Source of the DNA: DATCDE01 sp038252405
Lineage (GTDB): Bacteria > Actinomycetota > Actinomycetes > Prado026
Assembly: GCA_038252405.1 (NCBI GenBank)
Contig: JBBSAJ010000003.1
Span: 1 to 64,000, forward strand
DNA length: 64,000 nucleotides
Direction of reading: 5' to 3'
The position numbers were made by a program, and so were the translations under genes. Numbering within the stretch: position 1 is the stretch's first letter; the number at the start of each line of letters is the position of its first letter. The notes beneath the pieces are model-generated. The model searched no databases. It had not been told where the DNA came from and worked only from the letters and a program-made list of their open reading frames with translations. This document shows, piece after piece, positions 32,409 through 41,191 of this stretch.

Positions 32409-35231
32409 GTGGTCGACGCGCTGCGGCGGGCCGGCCTGGCCGAGGTCGACGACAGCACCCTGACCCGGGCGCTGTACTCCAGCGACGCCTCGCTGTACCG
32501 GGTCACGCCGGCGGCCGTGGTCCGGCCGCGGGACGTCGACGAGGTGGCCGCGACCCTCGACGTCTGCCGCACCCTGGGCGTCCCGCTGACCTCCCGGGGC
32601 GCCGGGACCTCGATCGCCGGCAACGCCGTCGGCACCGGCGTGGTGCTGGAGTTCAGCAGGCACCTCAACCGGGTGCGGGCGATCGACCCCGAGGCGCGCA
32701 CCGCGACGGTCGAGCCGGGCGTGGTGCAGGCCCAGCTGCAGCGGGCCGCCGCCCCGCACGGCCTGCGGTTCGGCCCCGACCCATCCACCCACAACCGGGC
32801 CACCCTCGGCGGGATGATCGGCAACAACGCCTGCGGCTCGCGCGCGCTGGGCTACGGCCGCACGGCGGACAACGTGCTGGGCCTGCAGCTGCTCACCGGG
32901 ACCGGCCAGAGGCTCGGCCTCGGGGCGGATGGCGCCGCAGCTGCGTCCGAACCGCTGCTCGCCGAGCTGAGGTCGGTGGTCGGCCAGGAGCTGACCACGA
33001 TCCGGACCGAGCTCGGCCGCTTCAGCCGCCAGGTCTCCGGGTACTCCCTCGAGCACCTGCTGCCCGAACGGTCCTTCGACGTGTCCAGGGCGCTGGTCGG
33101 CAGTGAGGGCACGCTCGGCGTCGTGCTGGGCGCCACCGTCCGGCTGGTGACCGAGCCGGCCCATCGCGGGCTGGCCGTGCTCGGCTATCCCGACATGGCC
33201 ACCGCGGCCGACGCCGTGCCGGCCCTGCTGGTGCACCGGCCCACCGCCTGCGAGGGGATCGACGGACGGATCCTCGACGTCGTGCGGGCGCGGCGTGGCC
33301 CGGCCGCCGTCCCCGCCATGCCGCGGGGGAACGGCTGGCTGATCGTCGAGGTCACCGGGCAGTCGCCGGCCGAGGTGGCCGCCAACGCTCGCGCGGTCGT
33401 CGCCGACGCCGGTGCACTGGACGCCATGGTGGTCACCGACCCGCGTGCCGCGGCCGGCCTGTGGCGGATCCGGGAGGACGGCGCCGGGCTCGCCGGGCGC
33501 ACGCCGGCCGGCGCGCCGGCGCACTCCGGCTGGGAGGACGCCGCGGTGCCCCCGGTCGTGCTGGGTGCCTACTTGCGGGACTTCGAGCGGCTGCTCGCCG
33601 ACCACCGGCTGTCCGGCGTTCCCTACGGGCACTTCGGTGACGGTTGCGTGCACATCCGGATCGACTTCCCGTTCGCGTCGCCGTCCGGGGTGGGCGTGTT
33701 CCGCGACTTCCTCACCGATGCAGCCACGCTCGTGGCCGGCTATGGGGGGTCGCTGTCCGGCGAGCACGGCGACGGCCGGGCCCGCAGCGCACTGCTGCCG
33801 CTGATGTACTCCGGCTCGGCGCTGGCCCTGTTCGGCCGGGTCAAGGCGCTGTTCGACCCGGACAACCTGCTCAACCCCGGGGTGCTCGTCGACCCACGAC
33901 CGGTGGACGCCGACCTGCGGGTGGTCCAGGCCCGGCCGCTGCGCGAGGGGCTCGCCCTCGGCTACCGCCACGACGGCGGGGACTTCAGCGCCGCCGTGCA
34001 CCGCTGCACCGGGGTCGGCAAGTGCTTGGCCGACACCACCGCGGAGGGGGGGGTCATGTGCCCGTCCTACCTGGCCACCCGCGAGGAGAAGGACTCCACC
34101 CGCGGCCGCGCCCGGGCGCTGCAGGAGATGGTCAACGGGACGACGGTGACAGGCGGCTGGCGCTCGCCGGACGTGCGCGAGGCGCTGGACCTGTGCCTGG
34201 CCTGCAAGGGCTGCTCGTCGGACTGCCCGACCGGCGTGGACATGGCCGCGTACAAGGCGGAGGTGCTGCACCAGTCCTACCGCGGCCGGCTGCGCCCGCG
34301 CTCTCACTACACGCTCGGCTGGCTGCCCCGCTGGTCGCGGCTGGCCTCGCGCGCACCCCGGCTGGCCAACGCCGTGCTCGGCCGGCCGACCGTGGCCCGC
34401 GTGACGCGATGGGCGGCCGGGGTCGACTCCCGCCGCGGTCTCCCCCGGTTCGCCGAGGTGCCGTTCCACCGCTGGTTCAGCCGCCGGGCCGGTGGGGTGC
34501 GCGCCGCGGACCGCCCCCCGGTCGTGCTCTTCGTGGACAGCTTCACCGAGCACTTCCGGCCGGAGGTGGGGATCGCCGCGGTGCAGGTCCTCGAGGACGC
34601 CGGGTACGCGGTCCGGCTGACGCCGTCCGGCCTGTGCTGCGGGCTGACCTGGATCACGACCGGGCAGCTGGACACCGCGAAAGTGCTTGTAGGGCAGACG
34701 GTTTCAGCCCTGTTGCCGGAGGTCGAGGCCGGAGTACCTGTGGTCGGCCTGGAGCCCTCGTGCACGGCGGTGCTGCGGTCGGACGCCGTGGAGCTGCTCG
34801 GCACCGCCGCCGCCGCGACCGTGGCCCGCGGCACCCGCACCCTGGCCGAGCTGCTGCTGGACACCCCGGGCTGGACCCCGCCCGACCTCACCGGGACCCG
34901 CGCCGTCGCGCAGCCGCACTGCCACCACTACGCGGTGATGGGCTGGGACGCCGACGCGCGGCTGCTGGACGCAGCTGGCGTGGAGGTGACGCGGCTCGGC
35001 GGCTGCTGCGGGCTGGCCGGCAACTTCGGCGCTGAGCGGGGGCACTACGAGGTGTCGGTGGCCGTGGCCGAGAACGCGCTGCTGCCCACGATCCGCGACC
35101 GGGAGCCAGGGTCTGTCGTGCTGGCCGACGGGTTCTCCTGCCACACCCAGGTGGCCGACCTCGCCGCCGTGGACACCGTCCACCTGGCCCAGCTCCTCCT
35201 CCCCCCTTCCGCCACCCCTCCTGCCGCATGA
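32409..35231 (+). CDS. FAD/Fe-S D-2-hydroxyacid dehydrogenase (YdiJ/D-2-hydroxyglutarate dehydrogenase type)
   Basis: A GlcD-GlcF-like fusion of about 940 residues. FAD_binding_4 is at ~25-190 (SRGAGTSIAGNAVG) and the FAD-oxidase C domain at ~200-490 (GHFGDGCVHIRIDF, GEHGDGRAR, DPDNLLNPG). Fe-S motifs follow at ~535-615 (CTGVGKCL, MCPSY, CLACKGCSSDCPTG), and C-terminal CCG-type cysteines are present (GLCCGLTW, GGCCGLAGNFG). Proteins of this build oxidise D-2-hydroxyglutarate or D-lactate to the quinone pool. GTG 32409 has no ribosome site. AGGAG lies 6 bases before an in-frame ATC at 32370, a possible non-standard start. The stop is in repeat copy E. Confidence 0.88.
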   Translation: MVDALRRAGLAEVDDSTLTRALYSSDASLYRVTPAAVVRPRDVDEVAATLDVCRTLGVPLTSRGAGTSIAGNAVGTGVVLEFSRHLNRVRAIDPEARTATVEPGVVQAQLQRAAAPHGLRFGPDPSTHNRATLGGMIGNNACGSRALGYGRTADNVLGLQLLTGTGQRLGLGADGAAAASEPLLAELRSVVGQELTTIRTELGRFSRQVSGYSLEHLLPERSFDVSRALVGSEGTLGVVLGATVRLVTEPAHRGLAVLGYPDMATAADAVPALLVHRPTACEGIDGRILDVVRARRGPAAVPAMPRGNGWLIVEVTGQSPAEVAANARAVVADAGALDAMVVTDPRAAAGLWRIREDGAGLAGRTPAGAPAHSGWEDAAVPPVVLGAYLRDFERLLADHRLSGVPYGHFGDGCVHIRIDFPFASPSGVGVFRDFLTDAATLVAGYGGSLSGEHGDGRARSALLPLMYSGSALALFGRVKALFDPDNLLNPGVLVDPRPVDADLRVVQARPLREGLALGYRHDGGDFSAAVHRCTGVGKCLADTTAEGGVMCPSYLATREEKDSTRGRARALQEMVNGTTVTGGWRSPDVREALDLCLACKGCSSDCPTGVDMAAYKAEVLHQSYRGRLRPRSHYTLGWLPRWSRLASRAPRLANAVLGRPTVARVTRWAAGVDSRRGLPRFAEVPFHRWFSRRAGGVRAADRPPVVLFVDSFTEHFRPEVGIAAVQVLEDAGYAVRLTPSGLCCGLTWITTGQLDTAKVLVGQTVSALLPEVEAGVPVVGLEPSCTAVLRSDAVELLGTAAAATVARGTRTLAELLLDTPGWTPPDLTGTRAVAQPHCHHYAVMGWDADARLLDAAGVEVTRLGGCCGLAGNFGAERGHYEVSVAVAENALLPTIRDREPGSVVLADGFSCHTQVADLAAVDTVHLAQLLLPPSATPPAA

Positions 35232-35274
35232 AGGGCCCCTTCTATGCGCAAGGCCGCAACAACCCACCCTTCAT
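35225..35274 (+). repeat. 50-bp palindromic repeat, copy E
   Basis: Copy E, forward orientation, starting CGCATGAAGGGCCCCTTC and ending CACCCTTCAT. It supplies the TGA of the FAD/Fe-S dehydrogenase and sits just before the end of the decayed matrixin gene. Confidence 0.9.
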
Positions 35275-35292
35275 CGGACGGCGGGATGCGGG

Positions 35293-36021
35293 TCACAGCT
35301 TCGGTTGGCAGGCCCCCGACCCCAGCAAGGACAAGCCGGTCAGGTCGCCGGCCCCCAGCGACGTCGAGACGAGCTGAGTCTCCGGGTACATGACCTGCTT
35401 GGGGGCTGTGACGTGGTCCAGACCAACCAGGTGCCCCAGCTCGTGCAGGATCACGGCCCGCGCGAGGGGGGCTCTTGAGGTCGGAGAGGACACCGTCGAA
35501 CGCGACGCTGGACAGCTCTACCGTGCTGGTGACGTGGGTACCCTGGCCCGAAGGCGAGACCTCACCGTGCACGCTGCCCCCGAGGTCGACCGTCGAGGCA
35601 GCGAAGGACGGCTGCTCCCCCGGTGTCTTCCAAGCGATCAGGACCGGCGCCCAGCGCTGGCCGTACCGCTTGGGCTGGTAGATCGCGCGGTCGTTTCCCG
35701 GTGCCTCACTTGTCGGTAGCTGCTGCTGCTGGTGCTGCGCAGCGGTGCCGGCTGACCGAGCGGGTGCGCCGCCTCGCTGATGCCCGGCGGTGGTGCGCTG
35801 GACGAGGCCGTCGCCAGCGCCGGTGGGCTGCCCCAGACTCCGGTGAGGCTGGTCGACCAGTGGCTCACGACCAGCGTCCCCACGATGACGCCCACGAAGA
35901 TGCTCAGCGGGAGAAGGTTGCGCCGAACCCAGCCGCGCTCACGGCGCTTGGCCGATCGATCCGCTCGAGCCTGGCTTCGTTGGAGGTGCTCGTGGTGTCC
36001 CCGTCGACCCCTGGCCTCCAC
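35293..36021 (-). pseudogene. Matrixin-like secreted zinc metalloprotease, decayed
   Basis: Three minus-strand frames hold successive parts of one protein. The N-terminal part (from 36021) has a basic tail and a membrane/signal helix (RRNLLPLSIFVGVIVGTLVV), then a Ser-rich linker. A second frame has AIYQPKRYGQRWAPVLIAW and VELSSVAFDGVLS. A third has the complete metzincin zinc motif HELGHLVGLDH followed by the Met-turn-like VMYPE. About 60 residues between the linker and the second part (the usual DPCRPI-type stretch) are missing, and the frame shifts again before the zinc motif, near a C-rich run at about 35470. The gene cannot be translated as one chain. Confidence 0.8.
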
Positions 36022-36129
36022 CGGGCAGGGCCGTTCCCTGCTGCGTCGACCCAGCTACCGGTGCCGCAACCGCGGACGAACCGGTCGAACGCCCCGCTGC
36101 CCCTCGATCTCGAGGGGGATACTGCCGAG

Positions 36130-37203
36130 ATGGCCAAGGACCCGCTCACCTCGCTCTCCCGCCGGCAACGGTTCGAGGCGGGCGTCGTCCAGACCCTCGC
36201 CCGCCTTCCAGCCCGCACCCAGCGGCTGCTCGCGGGGCCAGTCGTCGAGGGTGACTACGGCCCGCTCGACGTCCAGGTGCAGCTGATTCTGCGGTTGTTG
36301 GCGGCCGATCCCAAGCCCTCCTTCGAGACGCAGCAGGTGGCCCAGGCGCGAGAGTCGATCAGACTGGAGGCCGCCCAGTTCGCCGGACGTCGACCCGCGA
36401 ACGTGATCGCTGAGCGACTGACGGTGGACGGCGCCGAGGGGCAGCTCGGTGCCCGGCTGTACCTCCCGGAGGGCGCCCAACGACCCGGACCTCTCGTGGT
36501 GTGGTTCCACGGGGGTGGCTGGGTCGTCGGCGACCTGCACAGCCACGACCCGTGCTGTCGTTTCCTCTCTTCCGCGGCCGGACTGCGGGTGCTCGCAGTG
36601 GACTACCGGCTGGCACCGGAGGCGCCGTTCCCGGCCGCCGTGGACGACGCGCTGGCCGCCTTCCGCTGGGCGGTGAGCCACGCCGCCGAGCTCGGCGCCG
36701 ACCCCGACCGGATCGCGGTGGCTGGCGACTCCGCCGGCGGCAACCTGGCGGCCGTTGTCTCGCTGCTGGCGGCCCGGGACGGCGGGCCGGCCCCGGCCTT
36801 CCAGGCCCTGGTGTACCCGGTCACCGACCTGTCCACGAAGTCGGACAGCTACGGCAAGTACCCCGTCGGGTACTTCCTCACCGAGGCACAGATGGACTGG
36901 TACCGAACCACGTACCTGCCGAACCCGTCACTGGCCACCGACCAACGGGCCTCGCCGCTGCTCGCGGATGACGTCGCCGGGCTCGCTCCCGCCTACGTCA
37001 CGGTCGGGGGTTTCGACATACTGCGCGACGAGACCGTCGCCTACGCGCGGCGGCTGCGAGATGCCGGGGTCCCGACGACGCTGCGGGTGCATCCGGGGCT
37101 GATCCACGGCTTCGTCAATGCAGCCGGCGTTCTGCCGGTCGCTGCGGCTGCCGTCCGCGAGTTGGCCGACGCGCTGGTCACCGCCCTCAATCCCCCTGAA
37201 TGA
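36130..37203 (+). CDS. Alpha/beta hydrolase, HSL (family IV) esterase
   Basis: A 357-residue carboxylesterase-like enzyme. Family marks: oxyanion loop WFHGGGWVVGD, YRLAPEAPFPAAVDD, nucleophile elbow GDSAGGN, acid Asp in GGFDILRDE and base His in GLIHGF. The N-terminal ~90 residues form the cap region. No signal peptide is seen from ATG 36130, so it is probably cytoplasmic. Acyl-ester substrates of short to medium chain are typical. The TGA stop coincides with the start of repeat copy F. Confidence 0.9.
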   Translation: MAKDPLTSLSRRQRFEAGVVQTLARLPARTQRLLAGPVVEGDYGPLDVQVQLILRLLAADPKPSFETQQVAQARESIRLEAAQFAGRRPANVIAERLTVDGAEGQLGARLYLPEGAQRPGPLVVWFHGGGWVVGDLHSHDPCCRFLSSAAGLRVLAVDYRLAPEAPFPAAVDDALAAFRWAVSHAAELGADPDRIAVAGDSAGGNLAAVVSLLAARDGGPAPAFQALVYPVTDLSTKSDSYGKYPVGYFLTEAQMDWYRTTYLPNPSLATDQRASPLLADDVAGLAPAYVTVGGFDILRDETVAYARRLRDAGVPTTLRVHPGLIHGFVNAAGVLPVAAAAVRELADALVTALNPPE

Positions 37204-37246
37204 GGGGTCCCCTCTGTGCGCAGGGCGGCAACAACCCACCCTTCAT
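37197..37246 (+). repeat. 50-bp palindromic repeat, copy F
   Basis: Copy F, forward orientation, the most diverged at its 5' end (TGAATGAGGGGTCCCCTC) but canonical afterwards (ends CACCCTTCAT). The hairpin is kept by paired changes (GAGGGG with CCCCTC). It contains the esterase stop and faces copy G 29 bp away. Confidence 0.88.
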
Positions 37247-37275
37247 GCCAGCGGCGGCGACACCGGCGTCTCGGG

Positions 37276-37325
37276 ATGAAGGGTAGGAAAGTGCGGCCTT
37301 GCGCACAGAAGGGCACCTTCATGCG
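37276..37325 (-). repeat. 50-bp palindromic repeat, copy G
   Basis: Copy G, reverse orientation. In the family orientation it starts CGCATGAAGGTGCCCTTC and ends TACCCTTCAT. It supplies the TGA of hrpA (37319-37321, minus strand). Confidence 0.9.
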
Positions 37326-40300
37326 GAGGCCGAGATCAGCTGCAGGATGCGCTTCTCGGAGACCTTCTGGGCGGTGCCGAGCTGCTGGGCGAACAGGCTG
37401 ACCCGCAGCTCCTCGAGCAGCCACCGGACGTCGGCCAGCTCGGCCGGCACCGGCGTCCCAGCCGGTAGCGCGTCGAGCGCTTCGTGCCAGGCGTCCTCGA
37501 CGACGTGCACCCGGTCCATCAGCGCGAGGTCGCGCTCGACGTCCTTGGGCAGCAGGTCGAGGCGTCGCTGGATGGCCCGCAGGTAGCGCAGCACGTGCGG
37601 CAGCCGGGCCACCCCGCTGCTCGTGGCGACGTCGGCCGGCACCAGCGCGGCCAGCTGCACTCCGAGGTCCTCGAACGCCGGCCGCATCCGCTCGGGCGCC
37701 GGCTCGGCCAGCCGCTCACGCACCGAGTAGGCGGCGCCGTGCACCTCCCCGACGGCTCGCAGCACCCCGCTCGCCGTCGCCACGAGGCGCTCCGCCACGA
37801 AGGACCGTAGCGCCGCGAACCCGGCCGCGTCCCACGCGGGTCCCCCGCGCTCCGCCACGAGCGCATCGACCGCGGCGGCCACGCAGTCTCGGACGGCGTC
37901 CGCCGGATGCCCGCCCGTGTCCCTGGCCAGCGCCAGCTTCTCCCTGGCGCTGAGGGACTCCAGCAGCGCGCGCGCCGGCGACGGCACGGTGAGCAGCAGC
38001 AGCCGGCGGGTCCCCAGTGGCGTCGCGGCCGCCTGCTCGGCCGCTGAGGCGAGCACCCGGACGCCGACCGCCTCCCCCTCGTCGACCAGTGCGGGGTACC
38101 CGGTGACCCGCAGCCCGTCGCGCTCGGTGTCCACCACCCGCGGCAGCTCGGCGCCGGGCCAGTCCACCAGGCCGGTCCGTTCCATTGACGGCAGCGCCGA
38201 CACGATCGCGGACCGCAGCTGCCCGGCCAGCCGGCGGCGCAGCTCGTCGAGATCGTCACCCAGGGCCAGCACGCGCCCCTCGCCGTCCTCGACCGACAGG
38301 TGCATGCGCAGGTGGTCGGCCAGGTCCGCCCGCGGCCAGGCGGCCGGCGGAACCTGCACCCCGGTCAACCGGAGCACCGCATCGCCGAGCGCGGCCTCGA
38401 ACGGCGTCCGCTCGCCCGGCGTCATCGTGGCCAGTGCCCGCGCGGCCGTGTCCGGCGCGGGAACCAGCAGTCGCCGCAACGGTTTCGGCAGCCCTCGCAC
38501 GAGCGCGGTGGCGAGCTCGGCTCGCAGCCCCGACACCCCCCAGCTGAACGCAGCGGCCGGCAGCCGGTTGAGGCCGGTGAGTGGCAGGTGGGCGGTGACG
38601 CCGTCGTCCGACTCCCCCGGCGCGAACCGGTAGGACAGCGGGACGTCGACGTCACCGACCGTCCAGCTGTCCGGAAACAGCTCGAGATCGGGCAGCGAAC
38701 GGTCCGCCAGCACGTCCGCCGGCGACAGGTCCAGCAGCCCTGGATCCTCGTGCCGGGCCTGCTTCCACCAGGCGTCGAAGTGGCGAGCCGAGACCGCGGA
38801 CGCGGGCACCCGGGCGTCGTAGAAGGCGAACAGCGCCTCCTCGTCCACGACGACGCCCCGCCGGCGCAGCTTGTCCTCGAGGACCTGCACCTGCTCGATC
38901 GTCGCCCGGTTGCGCCCGACGAAGGCGTGGTGCGTGCGCCACTCCCCCTCGACCAGCGCGTGCCGGAGGAACAGCTCGCGCGAGACCACCGGGTCAACCC
39001 GTGCGTAGCCCACCCGGCGGCGCGCCACCAGCGGTATCCCGTACAGCGTCACCTTCTCGAAGGCCATCACCGCACCGCGGTCGGCGTCCCAGTGCGGCTC
39101 GCTGTAGGTGCGCACGACCAGGTGCTCGGCTGCGCTCTCGATCCACTGCGGGTCGACCCTGGCCACGGTGCGGGCGAACAGCCGCGAGGTCTCCACGAGC
39201 TCCGCGGCCATCACCCAGCGCGGCTGCTTGCGGGCCAGCGCGGAACCCGGCCACAGCACGAACTTCGCCCCGCGGGCGCCGAGGTAGTCGCGACCCTCCG
39301 GCTCCTTCAGCCCGATGTGCGACAGCAGTCCCGCGAGCAGCGCCCGGTGCACGTGGTCCGGGTGCGACCACCCCTCGCTCAGCGTCAGCCCCAGGTCGCG
39401 GGTGGCGACGTCCCTCAGCTGGGCGACCAGGTCCTGCCACTCCCGGATCCGCAGGTAGTGCAGGTACTCGGCGCGGCACAGCCGCCGGAACGCGGACGAC
39501 GACAGCGTCGACTGCTGTTCCTCGATGTACTGCCACAGGGTGAGCAGCGCCAGCACGTCGCTGGACTCGTCGGCGAACCGGAGGTGGGCGACGTCCGCCT
39601 GCTCCTGGGCGTCCGACGGTCGCTCCCGAGGGTCCTGGATGGACAGCGCGGCCGCCACCACGAGCACGTCGCGCACGCAGCCGAGCCGTCCCGCCTCCAG
39701 CACCATCCGCCCGAGCCGCGGGTCGAGCGGCAGCCGGGCCAGCCGGCGCCCGAGGTCGGTGAGCCGCGGCCGCTCGTCGGTCGCCGCCGTCAGCGCCCCG
39801 AGCTCGTCCAGCAGCGCGATGCCGTCGCGCACCGAGCGTCGGTCCGGGGGGTCGATGAACGGGAAGTCCGCCACGTCGCCGAGGTCGAGTGCCGCCATCT
39901 GGAGCAGCACGGCGGCCAGGTTGGTGCGCAGGATCTCCGGGTCGGTGAACTCGGGCCGCGCCGCATGGTCCTCCTCGTCGTACAGCCGGAGGCACACACC
40001 CTCGGCGAGCCGGCCGCACCGACCGGCGCGCTGCTTCGCCGACGCCTGCGAGACCTTCTCGATCGGCAGCCGCTGGACCTTCAGCCGGTGGCTGTAGCGG
40101 GAGATCCGGGCGGTTCCGGCGTCCACGACGTAGTGGATGCCCGGGACGGTGAGCGAGGTCTCGGCCACGTTGGTGGCCAGCACGATCCGCCGGCCGGGAT
40201 GCGGGGCGAAGACCCGGTGCTGCTCCGCCGCGGACAGCCGGCCGAACAGCGGCAGCACCTCGGCGCCGGCCACGTGGTGCCGGCGCAGCGCCTCGGTGGT

Positions 40301-41191
40301 GTCGCGGATCTCGCGCTCGCCGGAGAGGAAGACCAGCACGTCGCCAGGACCCTCGTGGGCCAGCTCGTCGACCGCGTCGAGCACGGCCTGCACCTGGTCG
40401 CCCTGCTCCTCGTCGTAGGGCCGGTAGCGGACCGCGACCGGGTAGGTGCGCCCGGAGACCTCGATGACCGGCGCGCCGCCGAAGTGGTCGGCGAAGCGCT
40501 GCGGGTCGATGGTGGCCGAGGTGATGACCACCCGCAGGTCCGGCCGCCGCGGCAGCAGCCGGGTCAGGTAGCCGAGCAGGAAGTCGATGTTCAGGCTGCG
40601 CTCGTGCGCCTCGTCGACGATGACCGTGTCGTAGGCCAGCAGGTCGGGATCGTGCGCGATCTCGGCGAGCAGCACGCCGTCGGTCATGACCTTGACGAGG
40701 GTGTCCGCGGTCGTGTGCCGGGTGAACCGCACCTGGTAGCCGACGGTCCGGCCCAGCGGGACGTCGAGCTCCTCGGCCAGCCGCTCGGCGACGGCCCGGG
40801 CGGCGATCCGCCGCGGCTGGGTGTGCGCGATCGCCCCGCGGACACCGCGGCCGAGCTCGAGACAGATCTTGGGCAGCTGGGTGGTCTTCCCCGAGCCGGT
40901 CTCGCCGGCGACGACGACCACCTGGTGCTCGCGCAACGCCGCCGCGATGTCCGCGACCCGGGCCGAGACGGGCAGCTCCGGCGGGTACGTCGGTGTGGGG
41001 ACGGCGGACCGTCGACGGGCCACCCGCTGCTCGGCCGCGACGAGGTCCCGCTCGAACGCTGCGAGGTCGAGGCCGCTTCGGCCCAGCCGCCGCGACAGCC
41101 GCCGCTCGTCGCGCAGCAGCAGTGCGGGCAGCCGGGCAGCCAGCTCGTCACGGGGAGTGGACACAACGGCGTCCATTCTGGGGTCAGTCAT
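37319..41191 (-). CDS. hrpA: ATP-dependent RNA helicase HrpA
   Basis: A DEAH-box helicase of 1290 residues, the normal length. Motifs: Walker A GETGSGKTTQLPK (residues ~90-102), TQPRRIAARAVA, DEAH box VIVDEAHERSLN, SATID, and motif VI QRAGRCGR. The HA2/OB region and the long DUF3418 C-terminal domain follow. HrpA resolves stalled or collided ribosomes on mRNA in E. coli. ATG 41191 overlaps the NUDIX gene stop by 8 bp; an ATG at 41176 is also in frame. It ends SASA* with the stop inside repeat copy G. Confidence 0.93.
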   Translation of the reverse strand: MTDPRMDAVVSTPRDELAARLPALLLRDERRLSRRLGRSGLDLAAFERDLVAAEQRVARRRSAVPTPTYPPELPVSARVADIAAALREHQVVVVAGETGSGKTTQLPKICLELGRGVRGAIAHTQPRRIAARAVAERLAEELDVPLGRTVGYQVRFTRHTTADTLVKVMTDGVLLAEIAHDPDLLAYDTVIVDEAHERSLNIDFLLGYLTRLLPRRPDLRVVITSATIDPQRFADHFGGAPVIEVSGRTYPVAVRYRPYDEEQGDQVQAVLDAVDELAHEGPGDVLVFLSGEREIRDTTEALRRHHVAGAEVLPLFGRLSAAEQHRVFAPHPGRRIVLATNVAETSLTVPGIHYVVDAGTARISRYSHRLKVQRLPIEKVSQASAKQRAGRCGRLAEGVCLRLYDEEDHAARPEFTDPEILRTNLAAVLLQMAALDLGDVADFPFIDPPDRRSVRDGIALLDELGALTAATDERPRLTDLGRRLARLPLDPRLGRMVLEAGRLGCVRDVLVVAAALSIQDPRERPSDAQEQADVAHLRFADESSDVLALLTLWQYIEEQQSTLSSSAFRRLCRAEYLHYLRIREWQDLVAQLRDVATRDLGLTLSEGWSHPDHVHRALLAGLLSHIGLKEPEGRDYLGARGAKFVLWPGSALARKQPRWVMAAELVETSRLFARTVARVDPQWIESAAEHLVVRTYSEPHWDADRGAVMAFEKVTLYGIPLVARRRVGYARVDPVVSRELFLRHALVEGEWRTHHAFVGRNRATIEQVQVLEDKLRRRGVVVDEEALFAFYDARVPASAVSARHFDAWWKQARHEDPGLLDLSPADVLADRSLPDLELFPDSWTVGDVDVPLSYRFAPGESDDGVTAHLPLTGLNRLPAAAFSWGVSGLRAELATALVRGLPKPLRRLLVPAPDTAARALATMTPGERTPFEAALGDAVLRLTGVQVPPAAWPRADLADHLRMHLSVEDGEGRVLALGDDLDELRRRLAGQLRSAIVSALPSMERTGLVDWPGAELPRVVDTERDGLRVTGYPALVDEGEAVGVRVLASAAEQAAATPLGTRRLLLLTVPSPARALLESLSAREKLALARDTGGHPADAVRDCVAAAVDALVAERGGPAWDAAGFAALRSFVAERLVATASGVLRAVGEVHGAAYSVRERLAEPAPERMRPAFEDLGVQLAALVPADVATSSGVARLPHVLRYLRAIQRRLDLLPKDVERDLALMDRVHVVEDAWHEALDALPAGTPVPAELADVRWLLEELRVSLFAQQLGTAQKVSEKRILQLISASA

